This document shows, one piece after another, positions 35,101-41,146 of a stretch of 41,549 nucleotides of DNA. The notes under the pieces were generated by a model. It was not told the DNA's origin. It made no database searches and saw nothing but the letters and a program-made list of their open reading frames with translations. A program made the translations under genes and the position numbers. The stretch lies in contig PXTT01000074.1 of the NCBI GenBank assembly GCA_003022535.1, positions 1 through 41,549 on the forward strand. The letters are read 5' to 3'. Positions within the stretch are counted from its first letter, which is position 1; the number at the start of each line of letters is the position of its first letter. This DNA comes from Bacteroidetes bacterium QS_9_68_14. GTDB lineage: Bacteria > Bacteroidota > Rhodothermia > Rhodothermales > Salinibacteraceae.

Positions 35101-35268
35101 AGCGTCTCGAAGGACATGGCCGAGCTGAAGCTGGCTCCTGCCGTGCGCGAGGCCTCGGGCGACGTGGCCATCGCCGCGCCGGGCTTTTCGTGCCGCTCGC
35201 AGATCGCGGACACGACCGGGCGCGAGGCGCTTCACCCCGCCCAGGTGCTCGACCGGGCGCTGGCGTGA
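32128..35268 (+). CDS. FAD-linked oxidase/Fe-S fusion (YdiJ-like D-2-hydroxyacid dehydrogenase)
   Basis: This 1,046-residue protein joins a PCMH-type FAD-binding domain (about 20-300; VRPRGGGSSLAGQTMG, TVGPDPSSGNRATLGG) and an FAD-oxidase C domain (VSSEHGDGRARGWL). Next is a ferredoxin-like part with clusters starting at Cys622 (CNGNGACRKTG) and Cys682 (CIQCKACKTECP). Two CCG domains follow (LCCGRTLL with Cys842; GCCGMAGAFG with Cys977). The order matches YdiJ-like enzymes that oxidise D-lactate, D-2-hydroxyglutarate or related acids and feed electrons to the membrane. The linker between the Fe-S and CCG parts (about residues 775-802) is encoded by heptad repeats. The ATG at 32128 fits the upstream promoter. 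Confidence 0.93.
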   Translation: MPGPAASPSADAAPTDALPSGFAEALVPRLEGGELRTDDMTRALYATDASMYQSRPGGVLFPATAAGVEAAHAVCSRFGVPVRPRGGGSSLAGQTMGAGLVLDFSRHMDAVLEIDPEAKTARVQPGVVLADLNRVAARHGLTVGPDPSSGNRATLGGMTATNATGTHSILYGNVIHHVRRIEGVLADGTPVAFGGPRSEEEWRDGYRSDGRAGELRRELGQFVADNKEVIARDTPRHWRRNSGYRLEHLLPAEDFQETRPGIDGDPHFRVERPGAENGSEGGSAPGGRDLARLVCGSEGTLMTFTEIEIGLVERPEQTALGLAHFRTRQAALRAVERVLETGPSAVELFDGVAIESCREAPGFADLLTFVEEAPPGRLNEGGDPGGLLITEYSHMPAGGDGAPAGHALEAKLDALEDAVAEAPGGYAVVRRTDPQAIKDVWTLRKEGLGLLMGTQSEQKPWAFIEDASVPVAQLPSYIDELSSLIDETGTKAVYYAHASGGCLHVRPFVNTKDAADLETMEKIARGSMEAVARHGGSVSSEHGDGRARGWLNEEFLGSELYQLNRRLKQIFDPEGLLNPGVIVDPPPMEEELRMGPSYDTSPPQTELDFSEDGGFTGAVELCNGNGACRKTGSGTMCPSYRATREEEHSTRGRANALRMALSGDLPEGAFTGERMKEVMDLCIQCKACKTECPSNVDMGKLKKEWLAKVHDEEGLPLRDRLFSGLPDVSRRVAGTPLTRLINAVNRLAPVRWGLEKTLGVASGRKLPPFARETFRQWFDGSGFSLQGLENAPPDRTPQSENRVAIFPDTFTNFHTPEVGKAATRVLRALGLEPVLPEAGSLCCGRTLLSKGRISKAQRQAVSTVEALMPFARAGVPVVGLEPSCTSALTDDLTTMLPGDPHAEAVAEAVVSFEGLLHRRAAEDAWPAASADVWAGHAERDVLLHGHCHQKALEGVAPAEAALSLPPGHAVEAVGAGCCGMAGAFGYEKEHVSVSKDMAELKLAPAVREASGDVAIAAPGFSCRSQIADTTGREALHPAQVLDRALA
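34452..34532. repeat. Heptad-phased DNA inside the oxidase coding sequence
   Basis: Within the gene, units such as GACGGTT, CGGGGTT, CAGCCTT, then GGACACC, ACAATCC, GAAAACC follow each other in 7-base register. They encode a low-complexity linker (GFSLQGLENAPPDRTP) between the Fe-S and CCG domains. The total keeps the reading frame. This is a coding member of the intergenic heptad family. Confidence 0.5.
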
Positions 35269-35270
35269 TT

Positions 35271-35347
35271 GTAGGACAGCGGACCGTGGGCGGCGGACTT
35301 TCCGCGCGCAACGCCCGCCTCCCGAGAACTCCCGCACCCCAAACGCG
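35271..35347. repeat. Heptad repeats before the broken SemiSWEET gene
   Basis: Starting 3 bases after the oxidase stop, units GTAGGAC, AGCGGAC, CGTGGGC, GGCGGAC share GGAC or GGGC at the same phase. Further 7-base words (AACTCCC, GCACCCC) follow up to the first SemiSWEET-like codons. They occupy the place where that gene's start should be. Confidence 0.6.
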
Positions 35348-35644
35348 GGCTTCATCCAGATCATCGGCCGCGCGGCGGCAACGCCGATGACCGGCGCGTT
35401 CTTTCCGCAGGCGATCAAGACGTGGCGCAAAGGCTCGGCGGAGGACGTGCCGCTCTGACGTTCGGGGTGCTCTGCTGCGGGGTGGCGCTACGGCTGATCT
35501 ACGGGCTGCTGACCGGCGCCCTGGCCGATCATCTTGGCCAACGGCATCACGGTGCCGGCGGCGCTCTCGATCTATGGGCTGGTCCTGCGCTACCGCTGGC
35601 GCGACGCGCAAAAAGAGAAGAAGGCGGCCCGCGAAGGCGCGTAG
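35348..35644 (+). pseudogene. SemiSWEET-family sugar transporter, broken by two frameshifts
   Basis: Three pieces in alternating frames add up to one SemiSWEET (MtN3/PQ-loop) protein. The first is GFIQIIGRAAATPMTGAFFP with QAIKTWRKGSAEDVPL, ending at an in-frame stop at 35456. The second is TFGVLCCGVALRLIYGLLTG. The third is PIILANGITVPAALSIYGLV and a Lys/Glu-rich tail ending at 35642-35644. The PQAIKTW and ANGIT motifs are family signatures. Frame 2 becomes frame 1 near 35455 and returns near 35525, so the two lesions compensate. No start codon was found; heptad DNA occupies its place. Intact relatives are ~90 residues with three helices and dimerise to carry sugars. Confidence 0.78.
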
Positions 35645-35653
35645 GGCCCGCTT

Positions 35654-37015
35654 TCAGGGACTTTCGGCCGGTTGGCCGTCCGCCGCGGGGCCGCTCGCGC
35701 CTCGGCCGCCGCCGCCCGTCGCCGACGCCCGCGCCAGCGGAAGCGTCATGCAGCGGGGGCCGCCCCGCCCGCGCGAGAGCTCGGTCCCGTCGAGCTTGAT
35801 GGCCACCTTCTCGTCCCCGGGCGTGAAGCCGCCCTCGGCGTGATAGTCGAGGAAGCTGGGCGCGCTGGCCACGCGGTAGCCACGCTCGCGGAGCTGCTGA
35901 AAGGTGCGCCGGTTGCGCTCGTAGCCGACCACCACGCCCGGCGCAATGGCGAAGACGTTCGAGCCGTCGGTCCACTGCTCGCGCGACTGGTGCAGGTGCT
36001 CGCTCCCGCCGCAGGGGATGAAGTCGATCTCGCGCCCCAGCACCTCCGGCAGCACGCGCCGCAGGTTCGGCCGCATGTCCGACATGAAGCGGCCCGCCGT
36101 CCCGGTCGGCGTGAGGTGCACGGCGTAGCCGAAGCCCGCCCGTTCCAGGAGCGGCGGGTAGACCACGCATTCCCCCGGCGTGGCGAAGGTCAGCACCGTG
36201 TCGAGGTGCATGCAGGAGCGTCGCTGCGGGATCTCGACGGCCAGCACGTGCTCAACGGGCGTGTTGGCAAAGATCTCATTCGCCGCCGCCATCACCCCGC
36301 CGAAGGACGTGCGTTGCGAGTGCCCGATCAGCACGACCTTGGGCGTGGGCACGAGCAGGTCGCCGCCCTCGAAGGTCACGCCCGCCGGCAGCTCGATGAG
36401 GCGATCTCCGAGAGACGCGAAGGCCGGGTGATGCCGCAGCACCGTGCGCAGCAAAAGCCCTTCGCGCGAGCGCGTCGCCGTGGCCGCGTGGCCCAGCACG
36501 ACGTGGCCGTGCACCGTCGCCGCGAGGTCGCGCGTGAAAAACAGATTCGGCAGCGGCGGGATCGTCACCGCAAGCCCCTCCGCGCGGCCCGTGAGGGCAA
36601 GCGCCAGAAGCTCCGCCGGCGGCAGGGCCAACAGGTCGTCTTTGACGGCCCTGAGGTTGCGGTCCGGCTCCGCACGGCAGATCCCTTCCACGAAATGCTC
36701 GCGGGCCGCCTCCTGCTCGAAGACCTCGGCCAGCAGAGCGCGCAGCTCCAGCACGGCATCGTCCCGGCCCGCGACCGTGCGAAAGAGCGCGCACATCAGC
36801 TCGTGCTCGCGGCGCGCCGTGCCGGTGAAGAGGATGTCTTCGAAGAGCAGGTCCTCGCGGTTCTCCGGGGACACGAGGTCCATCTCGTCCCCCGGGGTGT
36901 GGACGAGCACGCGCTCCAGTAGGGCCGTCTCGGAAGCGACGTGAACGTCGGCGGGTTCTTCCGGAGCCCCCGGCGCGGAGCGCGCAGGGGCAGGAGGAGC
37001 GTCGAGCGAGGACAC
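35654..37015 (-). CDS. arcA: Arginine deiminase family protein
   Basis: Arginine deiminase converts arginine to citrulline and ammonia. The 453-residue product has the guanidino-group hydrolase signatures: NLFFTRDLAATV, TFEGGDLLVP (acidic catalytic residue), CMHLDTVLTF with the catalytic His, and nucleophile Cys422 in GGPRCMTLPL. The N-terminal half has the helical insert of true ADI proteins. A Gly/Ala-rich tail of ~30 residues follows the Cys motif. No arcB, arcC or arcD gene lies nearby, so use in ATP-yielding fermentation is not shown. A helper such as citrulline synthesis is possible. It is convergent with the SemiSWEET remnant, 9 bases apart. Confidence 0.9.
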   Translation of the reverse strand: MSSLDAPPAPARSAPGAPEEPADVHVASETALLERVLVHTPGDEMDLVSPENREDLLFEDILFTGTARREHELMCALFRTVAGRDDAVLELRALLAEVFEQEAAREHFVEGICRAEPDRNLRAVKDDLLALPPAELLALALTGRAEGLAVTIPPLPNLFFTRDLAATVHGHVVLGHAATATRSREGLLLRTVLRHHPAFASLGDRLIELPAGVTFEGGDLLVPTPKVVLIGHSQRTSFGGVMAAANEIFANTPVEHVLAVEIPQRRSCMHLDTVLTFATPGECVVYPPLLERAGFGYAVHLTPTGTAGRFMSDMRPNLRRVLPEVLGREIDFIPCGGSEHLHQSREQWTDGSNVFAIAPGVVVGYERNRRTFQQLRERGYRVASAPSFLDYHAEGGFTPGDEKVAIKLDGTELSRGRGGPRCMTLPLARASATGGGGRGASGPAADGQPAESP

Positions 37016-37105
37016 AGCAGGGCGGCAGGCATCCGGGAAAGGGGCGGCGCACTGGCCTTCTACGCCCGCCCCCGCGCGTGGTGTCCGCAGGGTCTGTGGC
37101 GACCG

Positions 37106-37297
37106 TCACCGGCGGCGCTCCTGGCGCCAGTAGCCGAAGAAACGAAGCACCACGGCCACCAGCAGCAGAACCAGCAGCAGCGGCACGGCCACGCCGAGCA
37201 GCCCCGCCGCGATGTCGATGACGACCTGGAGAATGCCGACGGCGACCACCAGCACAATGGCAACGATCAGCCAGCGCAGTACACGTTCGATGCTCAC
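37106..37297 (-). CDS. Small membrane protein
   Basis: This 63-residue product starts at a GTG (37297) and contains two hydrophobic helices (about 8-31 and 34-53), ending in a basic FGYWRQERRR tail. No family is recognised. It lies 90 bases downstream of... that is, on the 5' side of, the arginine deiminase gene on the same strand and could be its first co-transcribed partner. It is short, so coding status rests on the helix pattern and codon use. Confidence 0.5.
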   Translation of the reverse strand: MSIERVLRWLIVAIVLVVAVGILQVVIDIAAGLLGVAVPLLLVLLLVAVVLRFFGYWRQERRR

Positions 37298-37494
37298 GGC
37301 AACGCCTCGCAGAAGGGAATGCAGAAGAAGCGAACCGCCCCTGTGGCAAGGGCTTTCCGGTGGAGGGGGCTCTCCTATTCGGGTTGCGCGGTGTGATTGT
37401 TGCGGCCCCCGCGCGATTTTCCCAGAGGCACGCCGGGCTGCCGGGCGCGTTGAAGCGCACCACCGGCTCTTCTGCGCCACATCCCTCTCGCCGC

Positions 37495-38100
37495 ATGGAG
37501 ACGGCATTTCGCCCCTTCCGCCACGGATTTCACTTCGTCAATCGCTTCGACGCCCCGCTGGGGGCGCCGTTGCTGCGGGCAGCCGGGGGGCCGGCCACGT
37601 GGGGCCTCTGCGGCGGCATGGTGCGCTGCGCCCGCGCAGCGTTCCGGCAGGGGGAGGCGCTGACGACGCGCCGCGACCCGCCCCCTCCCGGGAGCCCGCT
37701 CTATCGGGATCTGCTGCGACGGCAGATCGCCTCCCTCGGGCCCCCGCTCTTCCCGGGCGTGCGGCGCTTCGCGCGGTGGACGCGCTGCCGCGACGCGGAG
37801 CTTGCCCGCCGCACGCGAGCGCAACTCGGGCAGGCGCGTGGTCTGCTGCGGCGCGGCCGGCTCGTCCCGCTGGGGCTCGTCTACACGCGGCGCCTCACGC
37901 GGCTGTGGGAAAACCACCAGGTGCTCGCCTACGCGCTGGCAGCCTCGGGGCCGCCGGGCCTCCGCCTCTACGACCCGAACGAGCCCCGGCGCGACGACGT
38001 GACGCTGGCCCCCGCCGCGGCCGGCGGCGGCCCGCTTCTTGAGAAGCGCTTGGGCGGGAAGCCCACGCGCGCCGTGCGCGGCGCTTTCGTGATGACGTAG
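37495..38100 (+). CDS. Uncharacterised protein with a putative Cys-His-Asp triad
   Basis: The 201-residue protein has conserved-looking motifs: GFHFVNRF near the N-terminus, GLCGGMV with Cys39, a central RQIASLGPPLFP, then VPLGLVY, ENHQVLAYAL with His141, and LYDPNEPRRDDVTL with Asp160. I know similar motif sets from uncharacterised proteins of diverse bacteria. The order Cys, then His, then Asp/Asn fits a papain-like or related cysteine hydrolase fold, but this is inference only. No signal peptide is evident. It stands alone, divergent from the small membrane protein and convergent with the next gene. Confidence 0.6.
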   Translation: METAFRPFRHGFHFVNRFDAPLGAPLLRAAGGPATWGLCGGMVRCARAAFRQGEALTTRRDPPPPGSPLYRDLLRRQIASLGPPLFPGVRRFARWTRCRDAELARRTRAQLGQARGLLRRGRLVPLGLVYTRRLTRLWENHQVLAYALAASGPPGLRLYDPNEPRRDDVTLAPAAAGGGPLLEKRLGGKPTRAVRGAFVMT

Positions 38101-38161
38101 CAGCGCAGGCGCTCGCGCCGCTGCGCCCGCGGGGCCAGGCTGGCCCGAACAGCACGCAGCA

Positions 38162-39019
38162 TCAGGCCGCTTTTGCGCGTTGCCGGAGGGCCCGGGGCGA
38201 GGAGCGTGCGGCGGTGGGCACGCGGAAGTGGTCAAGCGCGCGCTCGTAGTCCGCAGCCCAGGCAGCGGGAGCGGCGGCGCTCAAGCGGCGCATCACCAGA
38301 TCCGGCGGATCTTCGGGACGCTCGGGCACCTGGCCGGGTGTGACCTCGACCGGCGGGGCCGGGTAGGACAGGCGCGTCTCGGGGCCGCGCAGGGTGCCAG
38401 CGCAGGGTCCCTGCGTGGCGTGCAGGCGTTCGTCCGGCGCGAAGAGGGTCGCGTCGCGCTGGTGCATCAGCACGAGGGCGTCGCCGAGGTGCGCCGCCAG
38501 CCCCTCGGGGGCGAAGCGGTAGAGCACGTCCACCGCGCCACTGCCCACGATGAGCGCGTCGTAGAGCGCGGGCGCCCCTTCGGCCTCGTCGCGCTCGCCG
38601 ATCAGCACGCCGACGCGCTCGGGCGTGTCCGCCGCGTCGCTGTCCTGCTCGATCAGCAGATCGAGGCGGAAGCAATCGTAGGGCGTGAGGACGACCTGGT
38701 CGCCACGCACTCCGCACGACGGTTTCAGGTGCTTCACGAAGCGGGCGGCCAGGCGGTCGGCCACGCTACGGATCGCCTCCCCCCGCCCAGTGACGTAGGG
38801 GGGCGCGTAGAAAAGCGCGTCCTCGCGGTGCTGCGCCGGACGCCGGCGCTCCGAGACCTCAGGGGAGAGCGTCTGCGTGGGCGCCGGTGGGTCCGAAGGC
38901 GCGGCGTTGCGCTCCTCCGCGCGGGGGGGCCGGGACGAGCGGCGCGAGGCGGGCGGGTCGTCACTATGGGCGCGGCGGCGCGCAGAGCGCGGCAAGCGGC
39001 GGGAGGCGTCGCGGGTCAT
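38162..39019 (-). CDS. Hypothetical protein
   Basis: This 285-residue protein has an Arg/Pro/Ser-rich, probably disordered first ~65 residues. A folded-looking part follows with REDALFYAPPYVTGRGEAIR, DRLAARFVKHLKP, a segment VVLTPYDCFRLDLLIEQDSD and a VGVLIGERDEA strand. I do not recognise the family. The alternating acidic strands recall nuclease or nucleotidyl-binding folds, but no motif is firm enough to call. A coding assignment is supported by clean codon usage over the whole core. The ATG at 39019 may be too far upstream given the disordered start. Confidence 0.55.
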   Translation of the reverse strand: MTRDASRRLPRSARRRAHSDDPPASRRSSRPPRAEERNAAPSDPPAPTQTLSPEVSERRRPAQHREDALFYAPPYVTGRGEAIRSVADRLAARFVKHLKPSCGVRGDQVVLTPYDCFRLDLLIEQDSDAADTPERVGVLIGERDEAEGAPALYDALIVGSGAVDVLYRFAPEGLAAHLGDALVLMHQRDATLFAPDERLHATQGPCAGTLRGPETRLSYPAPPVEVTPGQVPERPEDPPDLVMRRLSAAAPAAWAADYERALDHFRVPTAARSSPRALRQRAKAA

Positions 39020-39083
39020 GGCGCCAGGGAGGGCGGGGAAGAAGACGTGTCCGAATCGTGCTTTCCAGCATACGAGCCGGGCG

Positions 39084-39099
39084 TGACACCGCTATGTCA
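39084..39099. promoter_or_regulatory. Inverted repeat TGACA-N6-TGTCA
   Basis: Perfect 5-base arms with a 6-base spacer lie in the divergent gap between a hypothetical gene (start 39019) and the promoter at 39173. The dyad shape suits binding by a dimeric regulator. It is short enough to occur by chance. Confidence 0.3.
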
Positions 39100-39172
39100 C
39101 CGCTTTTGCGTGGCCAAAATAAAGTCGCGTGGCGCCCGCGCGATCGCGCGCCTGCGGGCACCCGAGGAGAAT

Positions 39173-39202
39173 TTTGTAAGAGCTGTAGGGCCATTATTTT
39201 TG
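39173..39202 (+). promoter_or_regulatory. Perfect Bacteroidota-type promoter
   Basis: TTTG (39173-39176), an 18-base spacer and TATTTTTG (39195-39202) match the Bacteroidota sigma consensus TTTG/TAnnTTTG without mismatch, in an A+T-rich island. Transcription would start about 28 bases before the ATG at 39237. It supports the phylum assignment of the bacterial part. Confidence 0.65.
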
Positions 39203-39236
39203 AGAAACGCTACTTTTCTTTCACCTTCCGTCTGCT

Positions 39237-39957
39237 ATGCTTCGCCCCGCCACGCTACCTGCCGCCGCAGCCCTTCACCCTCGGGGCTTGCCAGATCGAC
39301 GGCCCCCATACCTCGCTGGGGTCCCCCCGCTGGACTACTCGGTCCCCCCCGCTGGACTACTCGGTCCCCCGCTCCGCATCCGTCGAGGCCGGCGTGGCCA
39401 CGCGCGTGGAGGGGGTCGCCAGGGCCGGTCCGTCGCGTGAAGGCGTGGAGGGCCTCTCGAAGGTCCGTGCGGAGGGGACGGCCCGCGCGCGCTCTGACTC
39501 GACGCTCCTGGCGAACGTGCAGCTCTCTCTACCGAGCGCCGCAGGGACGCCGTGCGCATTGAGGCCCCGTTCCCCGAGAACATGCACGGAAGCGCGGCGC
39601 TGGACTTCGCCGTGAAGGTGCCCGCCGGGCCGGCCCTCACGGCCGAGGATGCGAGCGGCGACCTGGCGGTACGGCGCGTGGCCCCGCTCGAATTGACTGA
39701 CTCCTCAGGCGACATTCGCGTTGAAGAGGTCGCCGGCAACGCCCGCATCAAGGATCCCTCCGGCGCCCTGCGGCTACGCGGCGGTGCGCGATGGGGGCAG
39801 CGGCTTCGTCGTCGAGTCGAAGGGCAGCGGCGACGTGCGCCATCGGGGCGTGAGCGGACGCGTGCAGGTGCTCCCCCGAATTTCGGTGACGCCGCCGCGT
39901 GGGCTTATCCTTCGTCCTCGAAGAGCAGCAACGTCGAGAGGCGCGCGTTCTCCTTGA
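39237..39957 (+). pseudogene. DUF4097-like beta-strand repeat protein, multiply frameshifted
   Basis: Behind a strong promoter, coding-like pieces appear in turn in different frames. They are VEAGVATRVEG with LSKVRAEGTARARSDSTLLA, then ERRRDAVRIEAPFPENMHG with LELTDSSGDIRVEEVAGNAR, then AVRDGGSGFVVESKGSGDVR. The 'SGDIRVEEVAG' and 'GSGDV' words are the repeating beta-strand turns of DUF4097 proteins. Frame changes occur near 39532-39534 and 39776-39781, and at least one more is needed before 39380. No signal peptide is intact. A tandem 21-base duplication sits in the 5' part. The function of the family is unknown; members are often exported or cell-surface. Confidence 0.6.
39321..39374. repeat. 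21-bp tandem repeat (three 7-nt units)
   Basis: Two exact 21-base copies starting at 39321 and 39342, plus a partial third copy from 39363. Each copy is built from GTCCCCC, CGCTGGA and CTACTCG. It falls in the 5' part of the broken DUF4097-like gene. Its length is three times the heptad period seen elsewhere. Confidence 0.85.
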
Positions 39958-40293
39958 TCTGCACGCCGGCCCGGCCGACCGCGAGCACCGCTTCGAGCGG
40001 AGCGCTTTCCTCGCGCGGGGCGCGTAGCCCGAAGGCGGCGTGGCGTGCCCCGGCCCGCAGCAGGCGCTCGTGTGGGACGACGAGCGCGACCTGACCTCGC
40101 TCCAGCTCAGCCGACTCGTTGAAGCGCACGGCGTAGGTGCCGGCTTCGAGGTTCCACCAGCCGTAGTCGTCGCCGGGGCGAGCAGCGCCTCGGCGGTAAG
40201 GTCGAGGCCGCTCTCAGCGTCGGCAGATTGCGTGTCGAAGTGGACGAGGCCGTCGAGGCGCGAGCGCGTTTCTTCAGCCGAGAGCAGGTGCAT
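39905..40293 (-). pseudogene. dUTPase/dCTP deaminase-like protein, frameshifted
   Basis: From the ATG at 40293 the frame begins MHLLSAEETRSRLDGLVHFD. It breaks at the G-run at 40175-40178. One frame over, it continues PGDDYGWWNLEAGTYAVRFN, then GQVALVVPHERLLRAGARHA and GVQIKENARLSTLLLFEDE to the stop at 39905. The 'W.LE.GTY.VRFNE...G..ALV.P...LLR.GA' pattern resembles the trimeric dUTPase/dCTP deaminase fold. An intact product would be ~130 residues. The canonical catalytic residues are not clear, so a non-enzymatic relative is possible. A base missing from the homopolymer would explain the break. Confidence 0.55.
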
Positions 40294-40294
40294 A

Positions 40295-40315
40295 GGCGAT
40301 TGGGAGTTTCGGATT
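40295..40315. repeat. Three phased 7-nt repeats at the dUTPase-like start
   Basis: On the minus strand AATCCGA, AACTCCC and AATCGCC follow in register and end 1 base before the ATG at 40293. The AATCCGA-type word also occurs in the repeat at 15201-15228. Confidence 0.55.
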
Positions 40316-40334
40316 GGACGCCGGGGGAGGGGCG

Positions 40335-40721
40335 TCAGTCGGGGCGGATGGTGACGGTGTCGGGGACGAGAAAGGCGTCGGGGTACTGCTGCTGGACGGT
40401 TTCGAGGTCGTCCTGCGCGGCGTCCCGCGAGGCGAAGGCACCGACGCGCACGCGGTAGTAGGGTGCTTTCCAGGCGACCTCGACGGGCAGGCCCCAGGTG
40501 CTCTCTGCCTCGGCGGCGCGCTGATTGGCGGCACTCTTGTCGCCAGTGGTGAGAATCTGGATGCGGAAGCCCTGCACGGTGCGTGGCTCGCGCGGTTCGT
40601 CTTCCTCCGCAGGTGGGGGCTCGTTTTCCTCGCCAGTGGCGCGCTCGAGGACGGAGCAGGCCGGCAGAAGTAGCAACGCGGCGATCAGCGCGAGCCCCGG
40701 CGTGGCGAAGCGAGCGGACAT
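40335..40721 (-). CDS. SPOR-domain lipoprotein
   Basis: The 128-residue product has a lipoprotein signal (LALIAALLLLPACS, lipobox LPAC with Cys22). An acidic/Pro linker (about 30-47) leads to a C-terminal SPOR domain (about 48-125) with GFRIQILTTGDKSAANQRAA, PYYRVRVGAFASRDAAQDDL and a closing AFLVPDTVTI strand. SPOR domains bind denuded glycan strands at division sites, so it is likely lipid-anchored in the envelope. It starts 120 bases from the terminal CRISPR hairpin on the same strand. The ATG at 40721 matches the signal exactly. Confidence 0.88.
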   Translation of the reverse strand: MSARFATPGLALIAALLLLPACSVLERATGEENEPPPAEEDEPREPRTVQGFRIQILTTGDKSAANQRAAEAESTWGLPVEVAWKAPYYRVRVGAFASRDAAQDDLETVQQQYPDAFLVPDTVTIRPD

Positions 40722-40839
40722 GGCGAGGGGGAAGCGGCGAGCCGAAATGACGGCGGGGCCGCTTCCACCGTGCGGCGGGGATCAGGTTGCGCCGCGGTTG
40801 TAACGTATCGTTTTCGGGCTGGGGGCCGGCGAAGGACTG

Positions 40840-40869
40840 AAAAAGCACCGTCCCTGGAGGGACGGTGCT
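40840..40869 (-). terminator. Intrinsic terminator formed by the degenerate last CRISPR repeat
   Basis: Read on the minus strand, AGCACCGTCCC pairs perfectly with GGGACGGTGCT through a 4-base TCCA loop and is followed at once by TTTTTC. This is a textbook Rho-independent terminator. Its stem is the palindromic core of the CRISPR repeat at 40906-40940, so it appears to have evolved from the terminal repeat. Confidence 0.75.
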
Positions 40870-40940
40870 GTATCTCGTAGACGGCAGAGCGCGGGACGGG
40901 CTGGACTTTCAATCCTCACCGTCCCCGAAGGGACGGTGCT
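40844..40940 (-). CRISPR. Minimal CRISPR array: two repeats, one spacer
   Basis: An intact repeat (40906-40940, ~35 bases) has, in transcription sense, the hairpin ACCGTCCC-TTCG-GGGACGGT and the 3' handle GGATTGAAAG, typical of type I-C repeats. A 36-base spacer (40870-40905) separates it from a degenerate second repeat (40844-40869 and a few bases beyond) that keeps the hairpin but lost the ATTGAAAG end. The array lies 206 bases downstream of cas2 in the same orientation. One spacer only suggests loss, recent acquisition, or a collapsed assembly. The spacer target is unknown. Confidence 0.82.
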
Positions 40941-41146
40941 GTTGGCATTTCTTACAATAGGCTGCCGCGCAGAGACTTGCAAGGCCCATTTCGCAGACCC
41001 ATACCCCGGCCACGCGCGACTGAGAGAGCGGAAAACGACTTCGTGTAAGCCACCTGTTGCGAGAGAGCCAGTTAGAAAGATTCGCAGACCTTCCCGCCTT
41101 TTCATGAGCACCCCTAGTCCGCGCCGAGGGCGCAGCGACGGCTTCC
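40941..41146 (-). other. CRISPR leader region
   Basis: This 206-base gap between the cas2 stop and the first repeat holds no gene. It is where the leader promoter and integration signals normally lie. Short A+T-rich patches occur next to the repeat (about 40946-40960), but no promoter boxes are convincing. Confidence 0.55.

Noticed and set aside
40844-40940. Two unrelated terminators rather than a CRISPR array
   Set aside because: The second hairpin carries the ATTGAAAG end typical of CRISPR repeats, the spacing is a normal spacer length, and cas2/cas1 lie just upstream in the same direction.
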